Part shown: one piece after another, positions 34,225 through 41,535 of the stretch
How the letters are laid out: the number at the start of each line of letters is the position of its first letter
How positions within the stretch are numbered: the first letter of the stretch is position 1
NCBI GenBank assembly: GCA_964390905.1
Contig: CAYMLO010000044.1
Coordinates: 1-64,000, forward strand
Direction: 5' to 3'
Length of the DNA: 64,000 nucleotides
DNA from: JAFGLZ01 sp964390905
Lineage (GTDB): Bacteria > Planctomycetota > Phycisphaerae > UBA1845 > JAFGLZ01
Position numbers and translations under genes: made by a program
The notes under the pieces: generated by a model
Told to the model about the DNA's origin: nothing
The model's database searches: none
Seen by the model: the letters and a program-made list of their open reading frames with translations, nothing else

Positions 34225-35280
34225 TCAGCGACGCAGTCGGATCTTCGCCAGGTAGACGCTCGTCTTGCGCTCGTGCGACGCGTAGTAGCTCATCCACAGC
34301 AGCCCGTCATGCCAGACGAAGCCCGGGTAGCTCGTGTCGCCGCCGCTCGGCAGCGTCAGGACCGGCTCGTACGTCGTCGGGCCGAACCTGGCCAGCACCG
34401 TCCGAGCCCCGCCCGGATAGCTACGGGCGCCGGCCCACATCGAGCCATCCGGCAAGATGATGAAGTTGGGCCCGCCCACATGGTGCTTCGTCTCATGCCA
34501 CGTCCATTCCGTGTACGGTGGCTTGCTCTGGCCGATCCACCCGCACTTGTTGCCCGACTCCCGACGGACCAGCGCGATCATCGTATCGTCGGGCAAGAAC
34601 CGCAGCGTCGTCTCTCCCGCGTAGCCGTCGACCTTCAGCGTGCAGATCTTCTCGTACTTCAGCCCGTCGGCAGAGACGAACAACGTCTGGCACCACTTGA
34701 TGGCCTTGCGCTTGTACGCCGGTCCGTTGTAGGAAACGCCGTAGGCCTTGCCCTTGTGCCACGTCACTCGCCACAGCCACTCCCCCTCAGAGAGCACCCG
34801 CTTCGTCGGCGTCCACGCGTGCCCGTCCTTCGAGAACGCCACTCGCGGCTGCCGGCCGATGAACTTGCCCTCCCGGTAGACCGACCCGCCCGCGACGATC
34901 ATCAGCCGACCGTCGGGCATGATCGAGATCTTCGGGTCGCGCAGGTCGATGCCCTCCTCGGCCAGCAACGCGGCCGACCGCCACGTCTCGCCGTCGGCGG
35001 ACTCAATGACCCGCAGCCTACCGTCGCCCTTGACGTGGCCTTCGGCCTCGCGGAACGTGCACAGGAACTTGCCCCCAAAGCGAATCAGGTCGGTGAAGGC
35101 GTTGTGGGCGCCCTTGTCCCAGATCCGCTTGACCGAGAATAGCTCGACCGGCGACCGCGGGTCCCCGCCGGAAGGGCTCGCCGCAAACAGCAAGCCGGGG
35201 ACCCAACCGCCCGTCAGTGCACCCGCCAACGCGAAGCCCCTCGCCCAACGACGTCGTTCGAGGCCCCCATCTTGATTCAT
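34225..35280 (-). CDS. Exported sialidase/BNR-type beta-propeller protein
   Basis: 351 residues from the ATG at 35280, chosen for AAGGG 7 nt upstream. The N-terminus ERRRWARGFALAGALTGG may be a Tat-like signal. The body is a sialidase-fold propeller with Asp boxes (SADGETW, SKDGHAW and weaker copies) and LRDPKISIMPDGRL. A FREAEGH segment lies where sialidases carry active-site residues, but I cannot confirm the Arg triad, so catalysis on sialic acid is unproven; many planctomycete homologues act on other sugars or bind glycans. Last gene of the minus-strand operon that starts at 41289, 17 bp after the preceding gene. Confidence 0.8.
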   Translation of the reverse strand: MNQDGGLERRRWARGFALAGALTGGWVPGLLFAASPSGGDPRSPVELFSVKRIWDKGAHNAFTDLIRFGGKFLCTFREAEGHVKGDGRLRVIESADGETWRSAALLAEEGIDLRDPKISIMPDGRLMIVAGGSVYREGKFIGRQPRVAFSKDGHAWTPTKRVLSEGEWLWRVTWHKGKAYGVSYNGPAYKRKAIKWCQTLFVSADGLKYEKICTLKVDGYAGETTLRFLPDDTMIALVRRESGNKCGWIGQSKPPYTEWTWHETKHHVGGPNFIILPDGSMWAGARSYPGGARTVLARFGPTTYEPVLTLPSGGDTSYPGFVWHDGLLWMSYYASHERKTSVYLAKIRLRR

Positions 35281-35297
35281 CGTGTTTCCCTTCATGC

Positions 35298-36995
35298 TCA
35301 TCGTTCTTGTACGAGGATGTCCAATTCTTCCATGTAGGGTTCAGTCTCGCGAGCGGCGCCCGCTTCCAGCGCGATGCCGAGTTCGTTGTCGCCACGGAAC
35401 GGCGGACACGCCTCCAGCGCGATCTCGAACGCCACCCCCGGCAGCCCGACCTTCTCCGCGTCGAGCGCGGTTCGCTCGATCTTCTCGGGATCGACGACCT
35501 CGCCGTTGACGTCCACCGTCACGCAGTCGTCGGGCGTGACGTGGTAAACCGCAAACCGCATCGAGCCGCGAAGCTTCTCGCCCTTTCGGCCGTCGGCCAT
35601 GCGGAAGTGGTAGACCTGCCGCTGTCCGGGGAGGTCCTTGGCGAACCGCAGGATCTGCGTCTTGGCAATCCCCAGCGGGCTCATGCCCTCGCCGTACCAC
35701 GCGTAGTTCCGCGCGGGGGGGCGCTTCTTGCTTACCCCCTTGTACAACGGTAGATAGTGATACCGCCGCGGCCCTTGACCGACCCGCTCGGGATCGACCA
35801 CCGCGTTCATCCACGACCACATCCGCTTGCGCTGGTCCGGGCTGCTGAACTTGCCCTTCGTGCCCATGTTGCACGAAATGTTCCAGAACGAGATGCCGTC
35901 CGCCCCCCAGGCGTAGTAGTTCGCGGCGCAGGCGCGGGCCTCCGCGTCCGTCAGGAGCATTCCCCAATAGGCCTCGCGGAACTGCGCCACGCCGCGCCCG
36001 GTGATTCGAGGCTTGCCCTGCCAGGCCCCGCCCATCATGTTGCCCATCGCCACCAGCAGCTCGCACCGCGTCCCGCGCGCAAACGACGCGAACGACTCGA
36101 CGCGGACCTGCGGGTCGGTTTCGTTGAAGGTCGACATGACCAGGTAGTCGATCCAGCCCTTCGCCACCCACGTCCGCGGGTCGAGCCCCGCGATCCAACA
36201 GGCGCGAATCGTCTCGGGGACGCGGATGCCCAGCGTGAGGCGCTTGCGTCCGCGCTTCTGAGCGGCCTGGTCGAGCATCTCGCGGACCCGACCCATGAAG
36301 GCCGTCATGATCGGCGCCTTCTGACGGCCTTGATGGCGCGGGAAGTGCTTGCCCCATCGGCAGAAGTTCAGCTCCAGGCCGTCGAGGTCGTAGCCCTCCG
36401 CCAGCTCGCGCATGATCGCCAGCCGGTGCTCGCGGACCTCGGGGTAGCTGTAGTCCAACGCCGTCTCGTTCGTCCTGCCGTCGGGCTGCTTGATGACGTA
36501 CTGGGGATGCTCGATGGCGAACATCGGACAACCCGGGTTCGCGCGGTCGAGCTTGCGATGGTGCGTGTCGTTCATCCGAACGGCCGCCAGGATCTCCAGG
36601 CCCCGCGGTCGCAGCTCGTCGATGACCAGCTTCAGGACGTCCGTGCCCTTGGCCCTCAGTGCGCGGATCGCCGGCGCCCATCCGACCGCCTTGCCCAACC
36701 GATCGCCGTAGACTTCACCCACCTTCGAGTCGTACGTGCAAACGTCTGGCGTGGCCGCCAGGAAGCAGAACGTCGTGATCGGGACGGGCGACACCTCGCG
36801 GCGCAGGAACTCGCGCAAGAACGTCTCGACCTTACCGGCCGGCGCCTCGGCCAGGCCTTGGGCGTCGTCGTTGTAGACGACCCGACGCTTGGGTCTCGTA
36901 CGCGCGTCCTCGCCGTACGCCAACGGACAGAGCGCAATGACACACACGAGACCGCCGCAGACCCACCTGCCAAGCCTCGTCGTCGGGATGTCCAT
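35298..36995 (-). CDS. Secreted GHL10-like glycosidase
   Basis: 565 residues from the ATG at 36995, with GGAGGAG directly upstream. Signal peptide (LGRWVCGGLVCVIALCPLAYG). The barrel region has ILAAVRMNDTHH, YSYPEVREHRLAIMRELAEG and the acidic strand YDLDGLELNFCRWG, equivalent to the IHFDYIRYP motif of GHL10 proteins; WIDYLVMSTFNE and DGISFWNISCNMG follow. The C-terminal ~130 residues are beta-rich and may bind carbohydrate. The acid/base and nucleophile are not certain. Third gene of the operon, 10 bp after the alpha/beta hydrolase stop and 17 bp before the sialidase-like gene. Confidence 0.78.
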   Translation of the reverse strand: MDIPTTRLGRWVCGGLVCVIALCPLAYGEDARTRPKRRVVYNDDAQGLAEAPAGKVETFLREFLRREVSPVPITTFCFLAATPDVCTYDSKVGEVYGDRLGKAVGWAPAIRALRAKGTDVLKLVIDELRPRGLEILAAVRMNDTHHRKLDRANPGCPMFAIEHPQYVIKQPDGRTNETALDYSYPEVREHRLAIMRELAEGYDLDGLELNFCRWGKHFPRHQGRQKAPIMTAFMGRVREMLDQAAQKRGRKRLTLGIRVPETIRACWIAGLDPRTWVAKGWIDYLVMSTFNETDPQVRVESFASFARGTRCELLVAMGNMMGGAWQGKPRITGRGVAQFREAYWGMLLTDAEARACAANYYAWGADGISFWNISCNMGTKGKFSSPDQRKRMWSWMNAVVDPERVGQGPRRYHYLPLYKGVSKKRPPARNYAWYGEGMSPLGIAKTQILRFAKDLPGQRQVYHFRMADGRKGEKLRGSMRFAVYHVTPDDCVTVDVNGEVVDPEKIERTALDAEKVGLPGVAFEIALEACPPFRGDNELGIALEAGAARETEPYMEELDILVQER

Positions 36996-37005
36996 GAGCT
37001 CCTCC

Positions 37006-37836
37006 TCACAGCCGTGCGCCGATCCAGGCACGCAGGTCGGCGATGACAGTCTCCTTCTCGAGATCGTTGTGCAGCTCGTGATACCCCCCCTCGTAGATCC
37101 TCAGCGTCTTGTCCTCCGATCGGCAGCGGTCGTGGAGCAGCCGGCTGCCCTCGTCGGGGACGAGCGGGTCCGCGGTGCCGTGCATGATGTAAACCGGCGC
37201 GGTGATTCGTTCGAAGTTGGCGCGGGCGCGGGCAATGGCCGCGTTGAATTGGGAACCGGTGCGGGCGACGATCTTGCCATGGAAGTTCAGGGGATCGGCG
37301 TCGTAGGCCCGGACGACCTCCGCGTCCCGCGAAACGCCGGCCGTGTCCATGCTGGCGACAGGCAGCCAGGGCGTCAGCGTCCCCAACACACCCGCCAACG
37401 CCACCAGAAGTGGAGAGACCTCGTCGTTGATCGCCAAGAAGGGGCTGCTGAAGATCAGGCCTCGGGCGTCGAGGGATCGGGTCTGGACGTAGGAGGCGAG
37501 GATGAGTCCGCCCATGCTGTGTCCCATGACGAAGGTGGGCGTGCCGTCGAGGCGCCCGCGGATGTGATGCAGGTAGCTGCCCAAGTCCTCCACCAACAAA
37601 TCGAAGTCCCGGATGTAGCCCCGCTTGCCGGGGGACCGACCGTGGTTGCGCTGGTCGAACGCGTGGACGCCGACGCCGATGCCGTTCAGCGCCTGGATGA
37701 CGTGGCCGTATCGGCCGGAGTGTTCGCCGTAGCCGTGAATGAGGACGACGTTACCCCGGACCTCGCCCTCGGGCTCCCAGCGCCGTTCGAACAGGTCCAG
37801 GCCGTCGTGGGACCTGAAGTGCCCTTCCTCACACAT
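37006..37836 (-). CDS. Alpha/beta hydrolase, monoacylglycerol lipase/lysophospholipase type
   Basis: 276 residues, no signal peptide, so probably cytoplasmic. Oxyanion region VVLIHGYGEHSGRYGHV, nucleophile elbow GHSMGG (Ser near residue 107), catalytic Asp in MHGTADPLVPDEGS and His in GGYHELHND, complete for the Hydrolase_4/PldB group, which cleaves monoglycerides, lysophospholipids or other small esters. Length is typical. GGAGG lies 5 nt before the ATG. Second gene of the four-gene operon; in a glycan operon it may deacylate an imported product, but that is inference. Confidence 0.92.
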   Translation of the reverse strand: MCEEGHFRSHDGLDLFERRWEPEGEVRGNVVLIHGYGEHSGRYGHVIQALNGIGVGVHAFDQRNHGRSPGKRGYIRDFDLLVEDLGSYLHHIRGRLDGTPTFVMGHSMGGLILASYVQTRSLDARGLIFSSPFLAINDEVSPLLVALAGVLGTLTPWLPVASMDTAGVSRDAEVVRAYDADPLNFHGKIVARTGSQFNAAIARARANFERITAPVYIMHGTADPLVPDEGSRLLHDRCRSEDKTLRIYEGGYHELHNDLEKETVIADLRAWIGARL

Positions 37837-37878
37837 ACCGTCCTCCGCCCGTTCACCCCGAGGTCAAACCTGCTCGCG

Positions 37879-40800
37879 TCACTTCATCTGCTCGTTCAAA
37901 CGAATGCACGCCGCCACGATCTTCCGACGGGCCTCCTGCACGACCGCCGTTGCGCGCTGGGAGACCGGCACACTGTCCGGCGTCAGGTCGAGCCGCCGGC
38001 CCGTCCCTGCGAGGGTAGCCGCGACCGACACGGGCAGCTCGGCAAGGAGCTTCTCGGCGTCGGCAACGGCGGGATGGCGGATGCCCTTCTCCTTGGCCCG
38101 CGCAATCGCATCCCTCAACAGGTACAGGATCTCGTAGTCCTCGACGCCCTCGCGGGCGACCTCCCACCGTTTGCTGGTCACGATCGCGCCCGGCGCCCGG
38201 TAGACGGTGGAGAAGTAGTCGCCCGTCGCGTTCAGCCCGTCCCAGAAGTAATCGCCCGACGCGTAGACCCACCAACCCGCCCCGGTCAGCCCGAGATTCC
38301 ACGCATACCAGAACCGCCACCGATACAACCCCAGACAGGACAGCGTCCGCGAGCCGCCCGCTGCGTCGTAGAACCAGACCTCCTTGCCCACCCGCTTGGC
38401 CTCCGGGATCAGCTCATCGCCCAGCCGTTCGAGCAGTTCCGACGACGGACACCAGATGTCGACCAGCCCGGTCAGCATCTTGACCGACGTCATCGTCGTG
38501 CCGCTCGTGGGGTCGGTGTAGATCCGGATGTTCGGATCGGCCTGCCGGACCAGCTTGGCGACCTCGACGAGGTTCCGCGTCGTCTCGGCGTAGGGGGTCG
38601 AAGGCTCGTCATACGGGTACAGCGCCCAGCCCTCGTACCCCATCCCGATCGCCTTCATGTGCGTCGTCCACCGACGCATGTAGGTCACGAACGCCTTGCG
38701 CCACGGCTTGGAGAACAGGGGCTGGCCGCGCACCGCGCCCTGGGGGCTCATGAAGAGCATCACGCCATATCGGGCCAGCCGCCGGACCGTCGCGTCGTGC
38801 TTGGCGAAGTCCAGCTCGCCTTCGATCTCGCCCTGCGCGTTGCACGTCGCCGTCGGACACGTCCCGAAGTGAACGGTCACGCCGTGATCTACCAGGTCCT
38901 TCAGTTCGTAGTCCGGCACCGAGGGCGACATCGCCCACACGCAGAACCGCAACGGTCGGGGACGCGGCAGCGCCAGGTCATGGACCTTGATATGGATGGG
39001 CATCTTCACTTCGGTCGGTTCGGGCTCGACGCTCTTGAGACGAAGGTTGGCGACGTAGTCGCCCGGCGCCAGACCGGTCGCGTTCACGGTGATCCACAGC
39101 TGCTCGGATTCCATGGGCGCGATGGACGAGAGCTGGCCCTGGTCAAGCAGGGGCAGCGCGTCGGCCACGCGTTCGCTGCGAATAGTGGGCACGGTGACGG
39201 CCCGTCGGAACGCCAGATGCCGATCTCCGGGAAACGTCTTGGCCCCAACCAGGTCTGCCGGAATCACCCGAACGGTCAGCGTCCGCGGGCCCAAATTCGT
39301 CAGATTCAGCGCCAGCGATTCGTATTCGCCCCTGCACAGTGCGGTGCTGAGGCGCTCGGTGCGGTCTTGCGGCGTGGGAACCGATTCGCGGGGCCCGAAG
39401 TAGCCCCACGGGCAGGCCTCCCACGCGCAGAACGACCCGGTCGGCGCGATCGCCCGCCCGGCCCGCGCCAATGCGCGGAGACGCGCCGCCGAAGCCACCA
39501 GCGAAGGCAGCAACCCCGGATCGTCTTCGCCCTCGCCCGCTGCCAGACTGCGAAGCAGCCCCCGCAACGCCAACAGCTCGACGCCCATGCCGTCGGCGGG
39601 CGTTCGATTCGTCGCACGCCAAGCTTCGAGGTCCTCGGCCGTCTGACGAAACACGTCATTCAGGTACGCCTGGTCGCCCGCCAATCCTGTAAAGGATCGC
39701 TCGATCTTCAGGGAGGCCAGCACGGCCAGGCGGTCGGCGTCCATCAGCTTCTGTTGCACCCGATACGTGCCCTCGTCCCGCACATCAACGTCGAGAACGA
39801 CGCGCCGGGTCTCGCCGAGAACGTGATTTGCGAACCGCCGCACCGACCCGCGCGGATGCACGACGTCGGTCAGCAGCACCAGACGCTGCTTCTGGGGATT
39901 CGTCACGTCGAACCGCCATCGATTCGGACCCGTGACGAGACTGACGTCTCCATAGGGCGCGAACCCCGCCCCACCGACCTTGGCGGGCGCGTCCTGCCTG
40001 ACCGGCGCCGGCAGCGGCTGGTACGCCTTGGCGCCGGGCGTTCGTCCCGTATGAGCCCGGTTTCCCGCGAAGACCGTCCATGCCCGAGCGTCGCGTCGAT
40101 AGGGCACGTTCCACTTCAGGCACGCGAGCGTGTTGCCGACGTGCGTGCCGTGTGCGGCGACGATCGTCTCCAAGCATCCATCGCCGTCGAAGTCCCCCGC
40201 CAGCGACGGCGAGTCGGTCGTGACGGGCGGGGGGATGTCCAGCAGCGACCCCCCGTCGGCATCGAGCACGTGGAGCCGGTGGCAGCAGAACATGATCTCC
40301 AGGTCCGCGTCGTCGTCCAGGTTGATCGCGATCGGGGACGTGCCAGAGCCCAGGCAGCAGTTGGCCACCTCGCGCTTCCAACGTTCCCCACCGGCCCCAT
40401 AGCACCGGATCGCCCCGCCCTTGTTGCCGTAAACCACCTCGTCCTTCCCGTCCGCATCGAGGTCTGTGCTGCAGATCGCAGCGTTGACGTGCAGGTAGAC
40501 GTTCTGCGCCAGCGCGATCCGGTGCGTCGCCAGGTCGATCCGGTAGAAGTGGTGAAGCCCGCCGCCGATGTACAGCTCGCCAACGCCGTCGCCGTCCACG
40601 TCCGCCAGGATCGGCGTGGTGTTGGGAAACAGGTCGTCTGGACGGTAGAGGTCCCACAGCAGGTCCCCCTTCGCCGTCAGCGCGTAGATGTGACCATCGT
40701 GAGACGTCACGATGATCTCTTGGCCCGGCGTGTCGTAGAGGTCGGCCACGAGCGTCGGGCCCATCTGTTGGCCGTCGCCCCGAAACCACCAGCGGAGCTT

Positions 40801-41289
40801 GCCCGTGCTACTGAAACAGGACAGACATCCCGAGATGTCCCCCACGAGGATCTCTGGCGCGCCGTCGCCGTCCAGGTCCGCGATCGCGGGGCACGATTCC
40901 GCCCGGACGGCTCCCGGTGTGCGTGCCGTCCACTTCGGCTTGCCCTTCGCGTCCAACGCGACCACCGCTCCGTGGCCGCCGCAGGCGACCACGTCTTCGG
41001 CCCCGTCCCCGTCGATGTCGCCGACGGCCGGACAAGCGGTCACGGGCGGCCTCAGGGCGTACGTCCACCGCCGCTTTCCGTCCGGCGTGAAGCAGACGAT
41101 TCCCCGCCCCACCTCGCAAATGACGATCCCAAGCGTCTTGCCCTTGGCCGAGTCCCGCAGCTCGTTCGGGCCGCAGAACCCGACCTTGCCCTGGACCTTC
41201 CATGCGACCTCGTATCGCAGGTCGCCCGCTGCGGATCCCACGGAGGACAGGACGCACACCATCAGATAGCAAAGCACGCAGTGACGCAT
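37879..41289 (-). CDS. Secreted FG-GAP/VCBS propeller fused to DUF4091-type glycosidase
   Basis: 1136 residues from the ATG at 41289 (GGAGGT ~8 nt upstream); a signal peptide follows. Residues ~50-420 contain five calcium-binding FG-GAP/VCBS blades (DIDGDGAEDVV, DLDGDGAPEIL, DVDGDGVGELY, DLDADGKDEVV, FDGDGCLETIV), an integrin-like propeller. A middle region (~450-800) is beta-sandwich-like. The C-terminal ~300 residues match DUF4091 proteins: MGYEGWALYPYDEP with the likely catalytic Glu, VDIWCPSSELLERL, WYAWNLGLTGAGWWVYASGDY and GVEDYEILYLLRDAI. Predicted extracellular glycosidase. First gene of a four-gene operon, 42 bp before the alpha/beta hydrolase, divergent from the phosphoesterase gene. 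Confidence 0.82.
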   Translation of the reverse strand: MRHCVLCYLMVCVLSSVGSAAGDLRYEVAWKVQGKVGFCGPNELRDSAKGKTLGIVICEVGRGIVCFTPDGKRRWTYALRPPVTACPAVGDIDGDGAEDVVACGGHGAVVALDAKGKPKWTARTPGAVRAESCPAIADLDGDGAPEILVGDISGCLSCFSSTGKLRWWFRGDGQQMGPTLVADLYDTPGQEIIVTSHDGHIYALTAKGDLLWDLYRPDDLFPNTTPILADVDGDGVGELYIGGGLHHFYRIDLATHRIALAQNVYLHVNAAICSTDLDADGKDEVVYGNKGGAIRCYGAGGERWKREVANCCLGSGTSPIAINLDDDADLEIMFCCHRLHVLDADGGSLLDIPPPVTTDSPSLAGDFDGDGCLETIVAAHGTHVGNTLACLKWNVPYRRDARAWTVFAGNRAHTGRTPGAKAYQPLPAPVRQDAPAKVGGAGFAPYGDVSLVTGPNRWRFDVTNPQKQRLVLLTDVVHPRGSVRRFANHVLGETRRVVLDVDVRDEGTYRVQQKLMDADRLAVLASLKIERSFTGLAGDQAYLNDVFRQTAEDLEAWRATNRTPADGMGVELLALRGLLRSLAAGEGEDDPGLLPSLVASAARLRALARAGRAIAPTGSFCAWEACPWGYFGPRESVPTPQDRTERLSTALCRGEYESLALNLTNLGPRTLTVRVIPADLVGAKTFPGDRHLAFRRAVTVPTIRSERVADALPLLDQGQLSSIAPMESEQLWITVNATGLAPGDYVANLRLKSVEPEPTEVKMPIHIKVHDLALPRPRPLRFCVWAMSPSVPDYELKDLVDHGVTVHFGTCPTATCNAQGEIEGELDFAKHDATVRRLARYGVMLFMSPQGAVRGQPLFSKPWRKAFVTYMRRWTTHMKAIGMGYEGWALYPYDEPSTPYAETTRNLVEVAKLVRQADPNIRIYTDPTSGTTMTSVKMLTGLVDIWCPSSELLERLGDELIPEAKRVGKEVWFYDAAGGSRTLSCLGLYRWRFWYAWNLGLTGAGWWVYASGDYFWDGLNATGDYFSTVYRAPGAIVTSKRWEVAREGVEDYEILYLLRDAIARAKEKGIRHPAVADAEKLLAELPVSVAATLAGTGRRLDLTPDSVPVSQRATAVVQEARRKIVAACIRLNEQMK

Positions 41290-41449
41290 GATTGGAGACC
41301 TCCAGCGCGGCGATTCTATGGGGCGGCTGCAAGGCAAACAAGCAACGCGTCCGTCCACGGACCACACGCCATCCGCCGTTGGCTTTTCGGACACGTGCCG
41401 GTAGTGTTCGCGGTGAATGAACCCGTGCGCGGTCCTTCCTGACGCGGGG

Positions 41450-41507
41450 GGTGCCCCATCCTTTTCGAGTGACCGCGGGACGCGGGCCCTCGAAAAGGGT
41501 AGGGGAC
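41450..41507 (+). repeat. Palindromic repeat, type C copy 1
   Basis: 58 bp from GGTGCCCCATCCTTTTCGAG to CTCGAAAAGGGTAGGGGAC, folding as CCTTTTCGAG/CTCGAAAAGG around a CCGCGG-containing loop. The reverse complement of 54271-54328 matches at about nine of ten positions. It sits in the 246 bp divergent promoter region between the FG-GAP/DUF4091 and phosphoesterase genes, so it could act as a regulatory palindrome as well as a mobile repeat. Confidence 0.8.
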
Positions 41508-41535
41508 GGAACGATCGACACAAGGAGTCCGACCC

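Noticed and set aside
36889..41442. Very long plus-strand open frame
   Set aside because: Antisense shadow of the minus-strand glycosidase operon, caused by high G+C; no family motif and repetitive Arg/Gln/Pro content.
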